DNA of 64,000 bases, taken from positions 1-64,000 of the forward strand of contig DITY01000060.1 in assembly GCA_002422955.1 (NCBI GenBank). The letters run 5' to 3'. Made by a program: the position numbers and the translations under genes. This DNA is from Planctomycetaceae bacterium UBA6172 (GTDB taxonomy: Bacteria; Planctomycetota; Planctomycetia; Pirellulales; Pirellulaceae). Numbering within the stretch: the first letter of the stretch is position 1; each line of letters starts with the position of its first letter. Positions 9,780 to 18,343 of this stretch are shown in pieces. The notes under the pieces are model-generated. The model had not been told where the DNA came from, made no database searches, and saw nothing but the letters and a program-made list of their open reading frames with translations.

Positions 9780-10139
9780 GCCCCTAGGTGAAATCGAAGG
9801 GGGCGAGATCCCGATTCAAGGCCCTCCTCTGCCGAATTTACCGTTTGGGTGGGGGCACAGTCGCTCCGATTTCCGCGGTTCGGAAGCGGTGTGCGAGCGA
9901 TCGGTAAGTCGGGAAGGGGAAATTCGCATCGCCCCGAGATGTAGTGTACAAAGAATAACTCTTTTGACGTGGATTTTCCTTGACTAAGCCATGGATGCCT
10001 GTACACTCCGGCAGCTTGGGCGACTGCCCGTCGGGGCGGTGTTCGGGCAAGGATGGGCTCGGCGGTCGGCGTTTGGGCGGTCCTTTGAAACAGGGGTGGT
10101 TAACGGGTGGCATGGGACAAAGCGATAGGAGCGAGCGAA
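9780..10139. other. Intergenic region upstream of recQ
   Basis: About 360 bases without a credible gene. It contains the probable recQ promoter at 9980-10007 and the recQ ribosome-binding site AGGAG at 10127-10131. Confidence 0.5.
9980..10007 (+). promoter_or_regulatory. Probable sigma-70 promoter for recQ
   Basis: TTGACT at 9980-9985, 16-base spacer, TACACT at 10002-10007. The predicted start near 10014 leaves a leader of about 125 bases before the recQ ATG. Confidence 0.5.
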
Positions 10140-12170
10140 ATGGCGCAGAAAGCGAAGTCGGCCGCGGGGCGTGATGGGGGGCCTGCGGTTGCCAGCGGAG
10201 TGGTGATGAAAATGGGTGATCCGCGGGAGGTTTTGCGGGAGCGGTTCGGCATGGAGTCCTTTCACGCGGGGCAGCGGGAGGTGATTGAGCGACTGCTAGC
10301 CGGACGCAGTGCCGCGGCCGTCTTTCCGACCGGTGGCGGTAAGTCGCTCTGTTACCAATTGCCATCGCAGATGCTGCCCGGGACGACCGTGGTGATCTCG
10401 CCCTTGATATCGCTGATGAAGGATCAGTGCGACGCGTTGGCGCGGCGGGGCATCGCGGCGGTCAGGCTGGATTCGAGTCTGTCACAACGGCAGTTCAGCG
10501 ACGCGATCAGCGACATTCGCGGCGGGCGGGCGAAGCTGTTGTACGTCGCGCCGGAACGTTTTTTTAACGAGCGGTTTCGCGCGTCGATCGGCGATTTGCG
10601 GATTTCGCTGTTCGCCGTTGACGAGGCGCATTGCATCAGTCGCTGGGGGCATAACTTCCGTCCCGATTATCTGAAGCTGGCGGAGCTAGCGAAGCAGTTG
10701 GGGGCGGAGCGGGTTTTGGCGCTGACCGCGACCGCGACCCTGCCGGTGCTGACCGAGGTTTGTGAGGCGTTTGGGATCGAGTCTGGCGATGCGATCCGCA
10801 CCCCATTTTTTCGCCGCAATCTGCAGCTGCGGACCCGTGTCCTGGACGCGACCGCCCGCGACCGCGAACTGGTCGACTCGATCGTCCGCCGACCGCCAGG
10901 CCCCGCGATCGTATACGTATCGCTGCAAAAGACGGCCGAGTCCGTCGCGGAATTGCTCGCCGGGCGGGGTGTCGCGGCGCGGGCCTATCATGCCGGGATG
11001 GAGAGCGAGACGCGGGACGAGGTACAGCAGTGGTTTTTGGGGTCCGATTCGGGCGTGGTGGTGGCGACGATCGCGTTCGGGATGGGGATCGACAAGCCGA
11101 ATATTCGCTACATCGATCACTACAACCCCCCGGCGTCGTTGGAGGCTTATGCCCAGGAGATCGGCCGCGCCGGCCGCGATGGCGGTGATTCGACATGCCA
11201 GATTTGGCTGGTGCCCGAGGACCGGGTCGTTCTGGAGAATTTTACTTACGGTGACATTCCGACGCGGCAGGCGGTCGGCCGATTGCTCGAATTGGTCGCG
11301 GGACAATCCGAGACATTTCATATCAGCCATTACCAGCTGTCGGCGGAGACCGATATTCGGATTCTGGTCGCTCGGACCTTGCTAGCCTATTTGGAGTTGG
11401 AGGGGCATTTGGTCGGCACGGCGCCGCGGTATGACACGTACAAGTTGAAGCCGCTGGTGACGAGCCAGCATATTTTGTCGCATTTCGAGGGGGAGCCGCG
11501 CCAGTTTCTGGCTGGTTTGCTTGGCTGTTTGACCAAGGGTCGGACTTGGTTTCTGTTGAACATGGCGACTGCCTGTCGGCGGCTGGGCTGCGACCGTCAG
11601 CGGATGGTCAAGGCGGTCGAGCATTTGGCCGAGCGGGGCTGGGTCGAGGTCCAGGTTTCGGACTTGGTTCATGGCTATCAGAAGCCCCGTCCGCTGGGCG
11701 ATTTGAAGCTGCTGGGCGATCGGTTGTACCAACGTCTGTTGGAACGGGAGCGGGCGGAGATCGCGCGGTTGGATGACGTGTTCGAGTTGGCCGCCGCGGG
11801 AGGCTGTTTGGCGGCCCGCTTATCGAGCCATTTTGGCGAGCAGTTGCAGCAGGCCTGCGGGCGTTGTACCGCGTGCTTGGGTCAGGGGCCGTGGACGATC
11901 CCCGAGGTCGCTGCCCGGGGGATTGGCACATCAGCCAAGACGGCGATCGAACAGCTGACCCGTCGCTTTCCGGATCATTTTTCGGACCTCCGGAATCGGG
12001 CCAGATTCCTGTGCGGGTTGTCTGGCCCCGCGTTCACCCGCGCGAAGCTGACTCGCGAATCGAGCTTTGGCGTCTGTGACCGGGTCCCCTTCCGCAGGGT
12101 GCTGGAGGAGCTCAAGTCGATGGATTCGGCCCGGGGGTCAGGTGGCGACAGTGCTCAGGAACGGGGTTAG
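10140..12170 (+). CDS. recQ: RecQ-family ATP-dependent DNA helicase
   Basis: 676 residues. A superfamily-2 helicase core has Walker A FPTGGGKS (about 64-71), DEAHCIS (about 161) and motif VI QEIGRAGRDGG (about 339). The zinc ligands Cys556, Cys573, Cys576 and Cys579 have the C-x16-C-x2-C-x2-C spacing of RecQ. They come about 215 residues after motif VI, whereas in E. coli RecQ they follow it closely. The intervening stretch contains winged-helix-like segments, and no clear HRDC domain follows. It unwinds 3'-5' in recombination and fork repair. AGGAG eight bases upstream supports the ATG at 10140 over the in-frame GTG at 10107. The ORF is complete. Confidence 0.93.
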   Translation: MAQKAKSAAGRDGGPAVASGVVMKMGDPREVLRERFGMESFHAGQREVIERLLAGRSAAAVFPTGGGKSLCYQLPSQMLPGTTVVISPLISLMKDQCDALARRGIAAVRLDSSLSQRQFSDAISDIRGGRAKLLYVAPERFFNERFRASIGDLRISLFAVDEAHCISRWGHNFRPDYLKLAELAKQLGAERVLALTATATLPVLTEVCEAFGIESGDAIRTPFFRRNLQLRTRVLDATARDRELVDSIVRRPPGPAIVYVSLQKTAESVAELLAGRGVAARAYHAGMESETRDEVQQWFLGSDSGVVVATIAFGMGIDKPNIRYIDHYNPPASLEAYAQEIGRAGRDGGDSTCQIWLVPEDRVVLENFTYGDIPTRQAVGRLLELVAGQSETFHISHYQLSAETDIRILVARTLLAYLELEGHLVGTAPRYDTYKLKPLVTSQHILSHFEGEPRQFLAGLLGCLTKGRTWFLLNMATACRRLGCDRQRMVKAVEHLAERGWVEVQVSDLVHGYQKPRPLGDLKLLGDRLYQRLLERERAEIARLDDVFELAAAGGCLAARLSSHFGEQLQQACGRCTACLGQGPWTIPEVAARGIGTSAKTAIEQLTRRFPDHFSDLRNRARFLCGLSGPAFTRAKLTRESSFGVCDRVPFRRVLEELKSMDSARGSGGDSAQERG

Positions 12171-12350
12171 GTTCAGCAGGCCGGGGGACGGCTTGGTTAT
12201 AGTGGAGCGTTCGGTCGTGACGACGGCGGGAGGCCGCCGGAGTCGGATTTGCGGATCGGATTTGCAGCGGGTCTGAGTTCGGCCACTCGCCGCACCGCTC
12301 GGCCCTCGTCCTCAGTGCCCGCCAATTCCCCTGCCCTGTTGAGGTTCAAG

Positions 12351-14432
12351 ATGAAAGTTGGTCTGCGACTGCTGTTGGTTTTTGGGATTGGCGTGGGCCT
12401 TGCCGGCGGTGATGGATTACGCGGCCAGGATGCCAGTGGTAAACCGCAGGTTGCCAAGGCGGTCGTCGCTCCGGTGTTGCCCGGTTCGTTGGTCGGTGGT
12501 TCGACGCCGCCGACGATGGTTCGCGACTCGCTGCATCGCGAGGCCGCGGGGCATTTTGAAAAATGGCGACAGGACTATGAGTCGCGGACCGAGCCGCAGG
12601 CGATCGCCGACTACCAGGCCGGATTGCGGGCGGAGTTCATCGGGCGGATCGGCGGTTTACCAGGACCGGCTCCGCTGCGGCCGCAGGTAACCGGCACGAT
12701 CCAGCGTCAGGGCTACACGGTTGAGAAGGTACTGTTCGAAAGCGGCCCACAATTCTACGTCACCGCCGGTCTGTTCTTACCCGATCCCGCCAAGTTTCCG
12801 CCCCCCTGGCCTGCCGTCGTGATCCTCTGCGGACATGCGGCCGAGGGCAAGTTGCAGTTGGGCTATCAGACCGGTGCGGCGCTGGCCGCGGCAAACGGCT
12901 TGGCGGCGATGGTTGTCGACCCGGTCGGCCAAGGGGAGCGAATGCAGGAGTTGGGAAAGGACGGAAAGCCGACGATTCCGGGGCCAACGACGGAACACAC
13001 GGTATTGGGGACCGGCGCGATTTTGGTCGGCTGGAACACGGCCCGGTGGATGATCGGAGACGCGATTGCGGCGATCGACTACTTACAAACTCGCCCCGAC
13101 ATCCGCGGCGATCGGATCGGTTGCATGGGCAACAGCGGTGGCGGAACGCAGACCTGTTACCTGATGGCGCTCGACGAGCGGATCGCGGCGGCAGCACCGA
13201 GCTGTTATGTAACCAGTTTTCGTCGGCTGTTGGAAACGATCGGTCCGCAGGATGCCGAGCAGAACATTTTCGGCCAGATCGCGATCGGGATGGATCACGC
13301 CGACTACCTGATGATGCGCGCGCCCAAACCGACGCTGGTCAATTGTGCGACGCGCGACTTCTTTGACATCGGCGGTACGTGGGGAGCGTTTCGTGATGCC
13401 AAGCGATTGTTCCAGCGTCTGGATGCGGGCCGTAACATCGAATTGGTCGAGGTCGACGCGACGCACGGTTGGCATCCGATGCTGCGACGGGCCAGCGTCC
13501 AGTTCATGGTTCAGCATCTGGCCGGTCGGATCGGTGATTTTGTCGAGCCCGAGATCGTGCCGCTGACGGCTCAGGAGATGAATGTCACGCCGGAAGGCCA
13601 GGTCTTGAGATTGGCCGGAGCGGTATCCGCCTTCGACCAAGTTCGACAGGAGGCCAGCCGTTTGGCGGCGGAGCGAGCGGCAGCGAAGCCGTCTGCCGAG
13701 ATGCTGCGTCAGACGGTGCGGCGGGTCGCCGGAATCCGCGACTTGGCGGACCTGGCCGAACCGGTGATCGAGCGGTTCGAGGCGGTGTCGATCGGAGCAC
13801 TTACTTATGAGCGTCTGGCCCTGCGGATCGGCGATGACATTTGGCTACCAGGCCTCTTAGCCCGTCCGCAAGCTGCCGCGGCCGGCGCGAAGGATGCCAA
13901 ACCGACTGACAAGCGGGTCACCTTGCTGGTGATGGATGAGGGCAAGGCCGCCGTGGTGGGAGCGGGTGGCGAGGTGGAGCGTCGGGTGGCTGCGGGTGAG
14001 ACGGTGTTGGCGATCGATCTTCGCGGCGTTGGTGAGACGAAACCCGAGGGCCAGCGCTGGTATCACCAGCGATTCGGGGCCAACGGTGGTAATTCGGTGC
14101 TCGCTTATCTGCTCGGTAAATCGCTGGTCGGAATCCGGGCGGAGGATTGCATCGTAGTGGCCCGCTGGCTGGGCCAATCCGAAGGTGTGCAACGGGTGGA
14201 TGCGGTCGCCAGTCACGAGTTGACCACGCCGCTATTGCATGCGGCGGCGGTGAAACCGGAGTTGTTCGGCGACTTGGAACTGCGCGGTGGTCTGGCCGCT
14301 TGGGCCGACGTGGTCGCGGACCCGGGGCGGGAAAATCAGGTGGCCGACTTGGTTCATGCCGGTTTGGTCTCCTACGATCTGCCCGATTTAGCGGAATTGA
14401 TCCGCGGCCGTTTGACCCTTCGTGACCGCTAA
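12351..14432 (+). CDS. Secreted alpha/beta-hydrolase, acetyl-xylan-esterase-like
   Basis: 693 residues. The signal peptide MKVGLRLLLVFGIGVGLAGG ends near GLRGQDA. The first hydrolase domain (about 60-420) has the nucleophile elbow GCMGNSGGG with Ser262 and HGWHPMLRR as the likely catalytic His site. The second half (about 500-690) looks like a second alpha/beta fold (VTLLVMDEGKAAVVG, AIDLRGVGETKPEG) but I find no G-x-S-x-G elbow, so it is probably degenerate or structural. The likely role is deacetylation or ester cleavage of polysaccharides in the periplasm. GAGG six bases upstream supports the ATG at 12351. A sialidase-like secreted protein follows on the same strand. Confidence 0.82.
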   Translation: MKVGLRLLLVFGIGVGLAGGDGLRGQDASGKPQVAKAVVAPVLPGSLVGGSTPPTMVRDSLHREAAGHFEKWRQDYESRTEPQAIADYQAGLRAEFIGRIGGLPGPAPLRPQVTGTIQRQGYTVEKVLFESGPQFYVTAGLFLPDPAKFPPPWPAVVILCGHAAEGKLQLGYQTGAALAAANGLAAMVVDPVGQGERMQELGKDGKPTIPGPTTEHTVLGTGAILVGWNTARWMIGDAIAAIDYLQTRPDIRGDRIGCMGNSGGGTQTCYLMALDERIAAAAPSCYVTSFRRLLETIGPQDAEQNIFGQIAIGMDHADYLMMRAPKPTLVNCATRDFFDIGGTWGAFRDAKRLFQRLDAGRNIELVEVDATHGWHPMLRRASVQFMVQHLAGRIGDFVEPEIVPLTAQEMNVTPEGQVLRLAGAVSAFDQVRQEASRLAAERAAAKPSAEMLRQTVRRVAGIRDLADLAEPVIERFEAVSIGALTYERLALRIGDDIWLPGLLARPQAAAAGAKDAKPTDKRVTLLVMDEGKAAVVGAGGEVERRVAAGETVLAIDLRGVGETKPEGQRWYHQRFGANGGNSVLAYLLGKSLVGIRAEDCIVVARWLGQSEGVQRVDAVASHELTTPLLHAAAVKPELFGDLELRGGLAAWADVVADPGRENQVADLVHAGLVSYDLPDLAELIRGRLTLRDR

Positions 14433-14593
14433 GCAGCGATGCGCCGCTCACCCGTCACGCCGCCGGGTTGACCGGGCTCGGGTATGATGATCGCCTCCTC
14501 CGGGAGCGTTGGTGGCTGTCGTCGCGGGTCACCGTTTCCGCGATCCCGCCGTCCCGCTGGTATTTCCTTCCATTGCAACAGGGTAAGACTTCG

Positions 14594-15709
14594 ATGCGTG
14601 CATCCTTGCGTCATGGGCCTAGACTTTCAGTCGTCAGGGTCAGCGGCTATTTGGCCGTATGCTCGGTGCTCTTTGGCGGTTTAGGGGCGATCGCGGCCGA
14701 TACCCCTCAGACCAATCCCGCGGTCGTGGCATCGCGGTTCGTCTATGAGTCGGCGCCGTTTCCGGAGTGCCATGCATCGACGATTGCCGAGACGCCCAGC
14801 GGATTGGTTGCGGCTTGGTTTGGCGGAACGGCGGAGAAGGATCCGGATGTCGGCATTTGGGTCTCTCGGCATGACGGGACGGGCTGGTCGGCCCCGGTGG
14901 AGGTCGCCAATGGGATTCAGCACGCGACCTTGAGGTGGCCCTGTTGGAATCCGGTGTTGTTTCGGGATGACGCTGGCCCGTTGGTGATGTTCTACAAGTG
15001 CGGCCCGAGCCCATCGACGTGGTGGGGGATGCGGACCGAATCGGCCGATGGGGGTGTGACGTGGAGCCGCCCCGAACGGATGCCCGACCAGATTTTGGGG
15101 CCGATCAAAAACAAGCCGGTCCGGTTGTCAGCGGGGGATTGGCTCTGTCCGACCAGTCACGAGACGGACGAGCGACCGAGTAAATGGACCGTGCATTTCG
15201 AGCGCACGGCGGACCGAGGTTTGACTTGGTCGCGCACCGCAGCGTTGAATGACGGTTTGGAAGTGGCAGCGATCCAGCCGAGCATTTTGCTGCACGCCGA
15301 CGGTCAGTTGCAGGCGATCGGCCGAACTCGCCAGGGGAAGATCTTTTCGATTCGGTCCAGTGATCAGGGCCACACCTGGGGCGAGATGGGTTTTCTCGAC
15401 CTGCCCAATAGCAACTCGGGAACGGACGCGGTCACGTTGCGGGACGGACGGCATTTGCTCGTCTACAACCACACCACACGAGGACGCAGCCCCTTGAATG
15501 TCGCCGTGTCGGCGGATGGCGAGCATTGGGAAGCCGCGCTGGTGCTCGAGGACCAACCGGGCGAGTACAGCTATCCGGCCGTGATTCAGAAGGGCGATGG
15601 TCAGGTCGAGATCACCTACACCTGGAACCGCAAGCGGATCAAGCATGTGACGGTGGACCTGAGTCGCTTGCGGCTGAGGCCGATCGTGGACGGCGTTTGG
15701 CCCGAGTGA
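14594..15709 (+). CDS. Sialidase-like secreted protein with Asp-box (BNR) repeats
   Basis: 371 residues. A signal peptide or anchor lies at about 13-36 (VVRVSGYLAVCSVLFGGLG). The rest is a beta-propeller of the sialidase superfamily with three Asp boxes: SADGGVTW, TADRGLTW and SSDQGHTW. The family hydrolyses or binds glycans outside the cytoplasm; exo-alpha-sialidase is the usual label, but planctomycete members may act on other sugars. It lies about 160 bases after the esterase-like gene on the same strand. Together they suggest a small polysaccharide-processing set (inference). Confidence 0.82.
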   Translation: MRASLRHGPRLSVVRVSGYLAVCSVLFGGLGAIAADTPQTNPAVVASRFVYESAPFPECHASTIAETPSGLVAAWFGGTAEKDPDVGIWVSRHDGTGWSAPVEVANGIQHATLRWPCWNPVLFRDDAGPLVMFYKCGPSPSTWWGMRTESADGGVTWSRPERMPDQILGPIKNKPVRLSAGDWLCPTSHETDERPSKWTVHFERTADRGLTWSRTAALNDGLEVAAIQPSILLHADGQLQAIGRTRQGKIFSIRSSDQGHTWGEMGFLDLPNSNSGTDAVTLRDGRHLLVYNHTTRGRSPLNVAVSADGEHWEAALVLEDQPGEYSYPAVIQKGDGQVEITYTWNRKRIKHVTVDLSRLRLRPIVDGVWPE

Positions 15710-15722
15710 TGTTCGGAATCCG

Positions 15723-15744
15723 GCGGGCGGCCATGCCGGCCCGC
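15723..15744 (+). terminator. GC-rich hairpin after the sialidase-like gene
   Basis: GCGGGCGGC, loop CAT, GCCG-GCCCGC with one bulged G, 14 bases after the stop. No T-run follows, so termination is a guess. Confidence 0.35.
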
Positions 15745-15841
15745 GGCAATGGTCGCGGCGCTGTGCGTGCCGAGTCGCTACGGAACGTTGTGCTGTGTGT
15801 TCGCTGATTTCTACTTCCCTGATCCGTTTGGCTGATCGCAT

Positions 15842-18328
15842 ATGAGTTCCGTCCCTAGCGTTGAACAGTATGAGAAGCTGGCGTCCTTTTATTTGGGTCG
15901 TCGTTACGATTTGGCCGCGCAGCGGCTCACCGACGAACTGCTGATGTACGACGCCAAGGACCTCTGCACCCACGCGATGTGCATGGGGATGACCGGCAGC
16001 GGCAAGACCGGCCTGTGTTTGTCGCTGTTGGAGGAAGCGGCGATCGATGGTATCCCCGTCATCTGCGTCGATCCCAAAGGCGACTTGGCGAATCTGCTGC
16101 TCACTTTTCCGCAGTTGCGCCCGGAGGATTTCAAGGAGTGGTTGGAACCGGGCGAGGCCGCTCGCAAAGGGGTCTCGCTCGACGAATTGGCCGTGTCCAC
16201 GGCGGATACCTGGCGCCAGGGTTTAGCGGCGTGGGGCCAGATGCCCGATCGGATCGGCAGATTTCGCGATAGCGTCGACATCGCCATTTACACGCCCGGG
16301 AGCAATGTCGGACTGCCACTGACGGTACTCAAGAGCTTTGATGCTCCGCCGGCCGAGGTATTGAACGATGCCGATGCGTTGCGGGAACGGATTACCGGGT
16401 CGGCGTCGGGACTGCTGACGTTGATGGGGATCGATGCCGAGCCGTTGCTGTCGCCCGTACACATCCTGATTTCTTCATTGCTGGATGATTGTTGGCGCCA
16501 GGGCAAGAATGTCTCGGTCGCTGATTTGATCGGACTGATTCAGCGGCCGCCGATGCAGCGGGTGGGCGTGATGGATCTCGACACGTTCATGCCGCCGGCG
16601 GAGCGGACGAAGCTGGCGATGCAACTCAATAACCTCTTGGCGTCGCCTGCCTTTTCCACTTGGCTCGAAGGCGAGGCGTTGTCGATCGAACGGTTGTTGC
16701 ACACGCCCGACGGTAAGCCGCGGCTGTCAATCCTTTCGATCGCGCACCTGAGCGACAGTGAGCGGATGTTTTTTCTCACCATCCTGCTCAACGAACTGGT
16801 CGCTTGGATGCGAACGCAGAGTGGCACCGGCTCGCTTCGGGCGCTGTTCTACATGGATGAGATCGCCGGTTACTTTCCGCCAGTCCGCAACCCGCCCACC
16901 AAGCCGCCGATGTTGACGCTGCTCAAGCAGGCACGGGCTTTCGGTTTAGGGATCACGCTCGCGACCCAGAACCCTGTCGATTTGGATTACAAGGGCTTAT
17001 CCAACATCGGCACTTGGTTCATCGGCCGCTTGCAGACCGAGCAAGACAAGGCCCGGGTGCTCGACGGCTTGGAGGGGGCTTCGACGCAAAGCGGAGCCGC
17101 ATTTGACCGCAAGACGATGGAACGGACCTTGTCGGGGCTTGCTAATCGGGTCTTCCTGATGAACAACGTGCATGAAGACGGCCCCACGGTCTTCCAAACT
17201 CGCTGGGCGCTGTCCTTTCTAGCGGGACCCTTAGCCAAGGGACAAATCTCGAAGTTGATGGCGAACCGGAAGGCCGTGACTCGGTTCGCCTCAACGGCAG
17301 TGGCCGAGTCGCCGCGGGTTGAAGCGGGTGCGCCGACGATCGGCTCGCCAAGTCGTCCCGTCGCGCCATCGGGGATTGCCGAGCGGTTTCTGGCACCCGC
17401 GACCCCACCGCCGAGTGACGCGAAATGCGTTTATCGTGCGGCGATTTTGGCGGAAGGATCTTTGCACTACGTGCGGGCGGGCGCGGGTGTTGATCACTGG
17501 GTCGATTATCACTGCTTGCTGCCTTGCGCGACCGGACTCCCCAAGGACCGCTGGGAAGCGGCGGTCGAGGTCGGCGACGATTTGATTCAGGAAACGGTCC
17601 CGCGAGACCGCTTTGCCTTTACGGAACTGCCGCTGGAATTGATGTCCGCGTCGACGTTCAAGGATCTGGCAACGGAGTTCAGGGATTATTTGTATCGGCA
17701 TCAGACGCTGAAACTCTACCGGTCCGTGGTCCTCCGCAAGTTCGCTCCGCTGGGCCTCAGTGAAGGCGAAGCCCGAGTCCATTTCGGTCAGGAGGTTCGC
17801 GAGTTGCGTGATCGGGAGACTGAAAAGATTCGAGCGAAGTATGCCGGCAAGGCACAGACGTTGGAAAAGTCGATTCGCGTTGCGGCTGAGCGGGCCGAGC
17901 GAGAACGGGTGGAACTCACGCAGGCGTCGATGGCGCCGGTGATTGATCTCGCATCATCGGTCCTGACGGCGTTTTTTGGAAGAAAAGGAAGCTCTCGAAG
18001 GTCGAGTGGCAAAGCGACCGCGGTGCTGAAGGGGGCCAGTCAGGCCGCCAAGCAGAAGGCGGACGCCGATCGTGCTGCCGAGGCGTTGCGGCAATTGAGC
18101 CTTGACCTGCAGGACTTGGAGCAGGCGGTCCAAGCGGAGATCGATGCGATGACCCGTGCTTACGACGTCAGTCGCATCGAGTTGGAAGAGGTCCTGGTGC
18201 GGCCTCGTAAGGGAGATCTGAAGACCAAGCCGCCGGTCCTGCTATGGACGCCCTGGCAAATCGATCCGCAGGGGCTTGCGATGCCGCTGTCTGGCGATGG
18301 CGGCTCATTGCGTGACCTGCGTCCCTGA
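15842..18328 (+). CDS. HerA/VirB4-like ATP-binding protein
   Basis: 828 residues. Walker A is GMTGSGKT (Lys55) and the Walker B region is LRALFYMDEIAGYFPP (about 333-348). ATQNPVDLDYKGLSNIGTW afterwards is the sensor-like signature of the HerA/VirB4 DUF853-type translocase clan. A C-terminal coiled-coil region (about 640-780, rich in Glu, Lys and Arg) ends in a short beta domain. Members of this clan form hexameric pumps on DNA; here no partner nuclease (NurA) or conjugation gene is nearby, so the substrate is open. It is convergent with the toroid gene, with 15 bases between the stops. Confidence 0.82.
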   Translation: MSSVPSVEQYEKLASFYLGRRYDLAAQRLTDELLMYDAKDLCTHAMCMGMTGSGKTGLCLSLLEEAAIDGIPVICVDPKGDLANLLLTFPQLRPEDFKEWLEPGEAARKGVSLDELAVSTADTWRQGLAAWGQMPDRIGRFRDSVDIAIYTPGSNVGLPLTVLKSFDAPPAEVLNDADALRERITGSASGLLTLMGIDAEPLLSPVHILISSLLDDCWRQGKNVSVADLIGLIQRPPMQRVGVMDLDTFMPPAERTKLAMQLNNLLASPAFSTWLEGEALSIERLLHTPDGKPRLSILSIAHLSDSERMFFLTILLNELVAWMRTQSGTGSLRALFYMDEIAGYFPPVRNPPTKPPMLTLLKQARAFGLGITLATQNPVDLDYKGLSNIGTWFIGRLQTEQDKARVLDGLEGASTQSGAAFDRKTMERTLSGLANRVFLMNNVHEDGPTVFQTRWALSFLAGPLAKGQISKLMANRKAVTRFASTAVAESPRVEAGAPTIGSPSRPVAPSGIAERFLAPATPPPSDAKCVYRAAILAEGSLHYVRAGAGVDHWVDYHCLLPCATGLPKDRWEAAVEVGDDLIQETVPRDRFAFTELPLELMSASTFKDLATEFRDYLYRHQTLKLYRSVVLRKFAPLGLSEGEARVHFGQEVRELRDRETEKIRAKYAGKAQTLEKSIRVAAERAERERVELTQASMAPVIDLASSVLTAFFGRKGSSRRSSGKATAVLKGASQAAKQKADADRAAEALRQLSLDLQDLEQAVQAEIDAMTRAYDVSRIELEEVLVRPRKGDLKTKPPVLLWTPWQIDPQGLAMPLSGDGGSLRDLRP

Positions 18329-18343
18329 GAATCACAGCGGACT

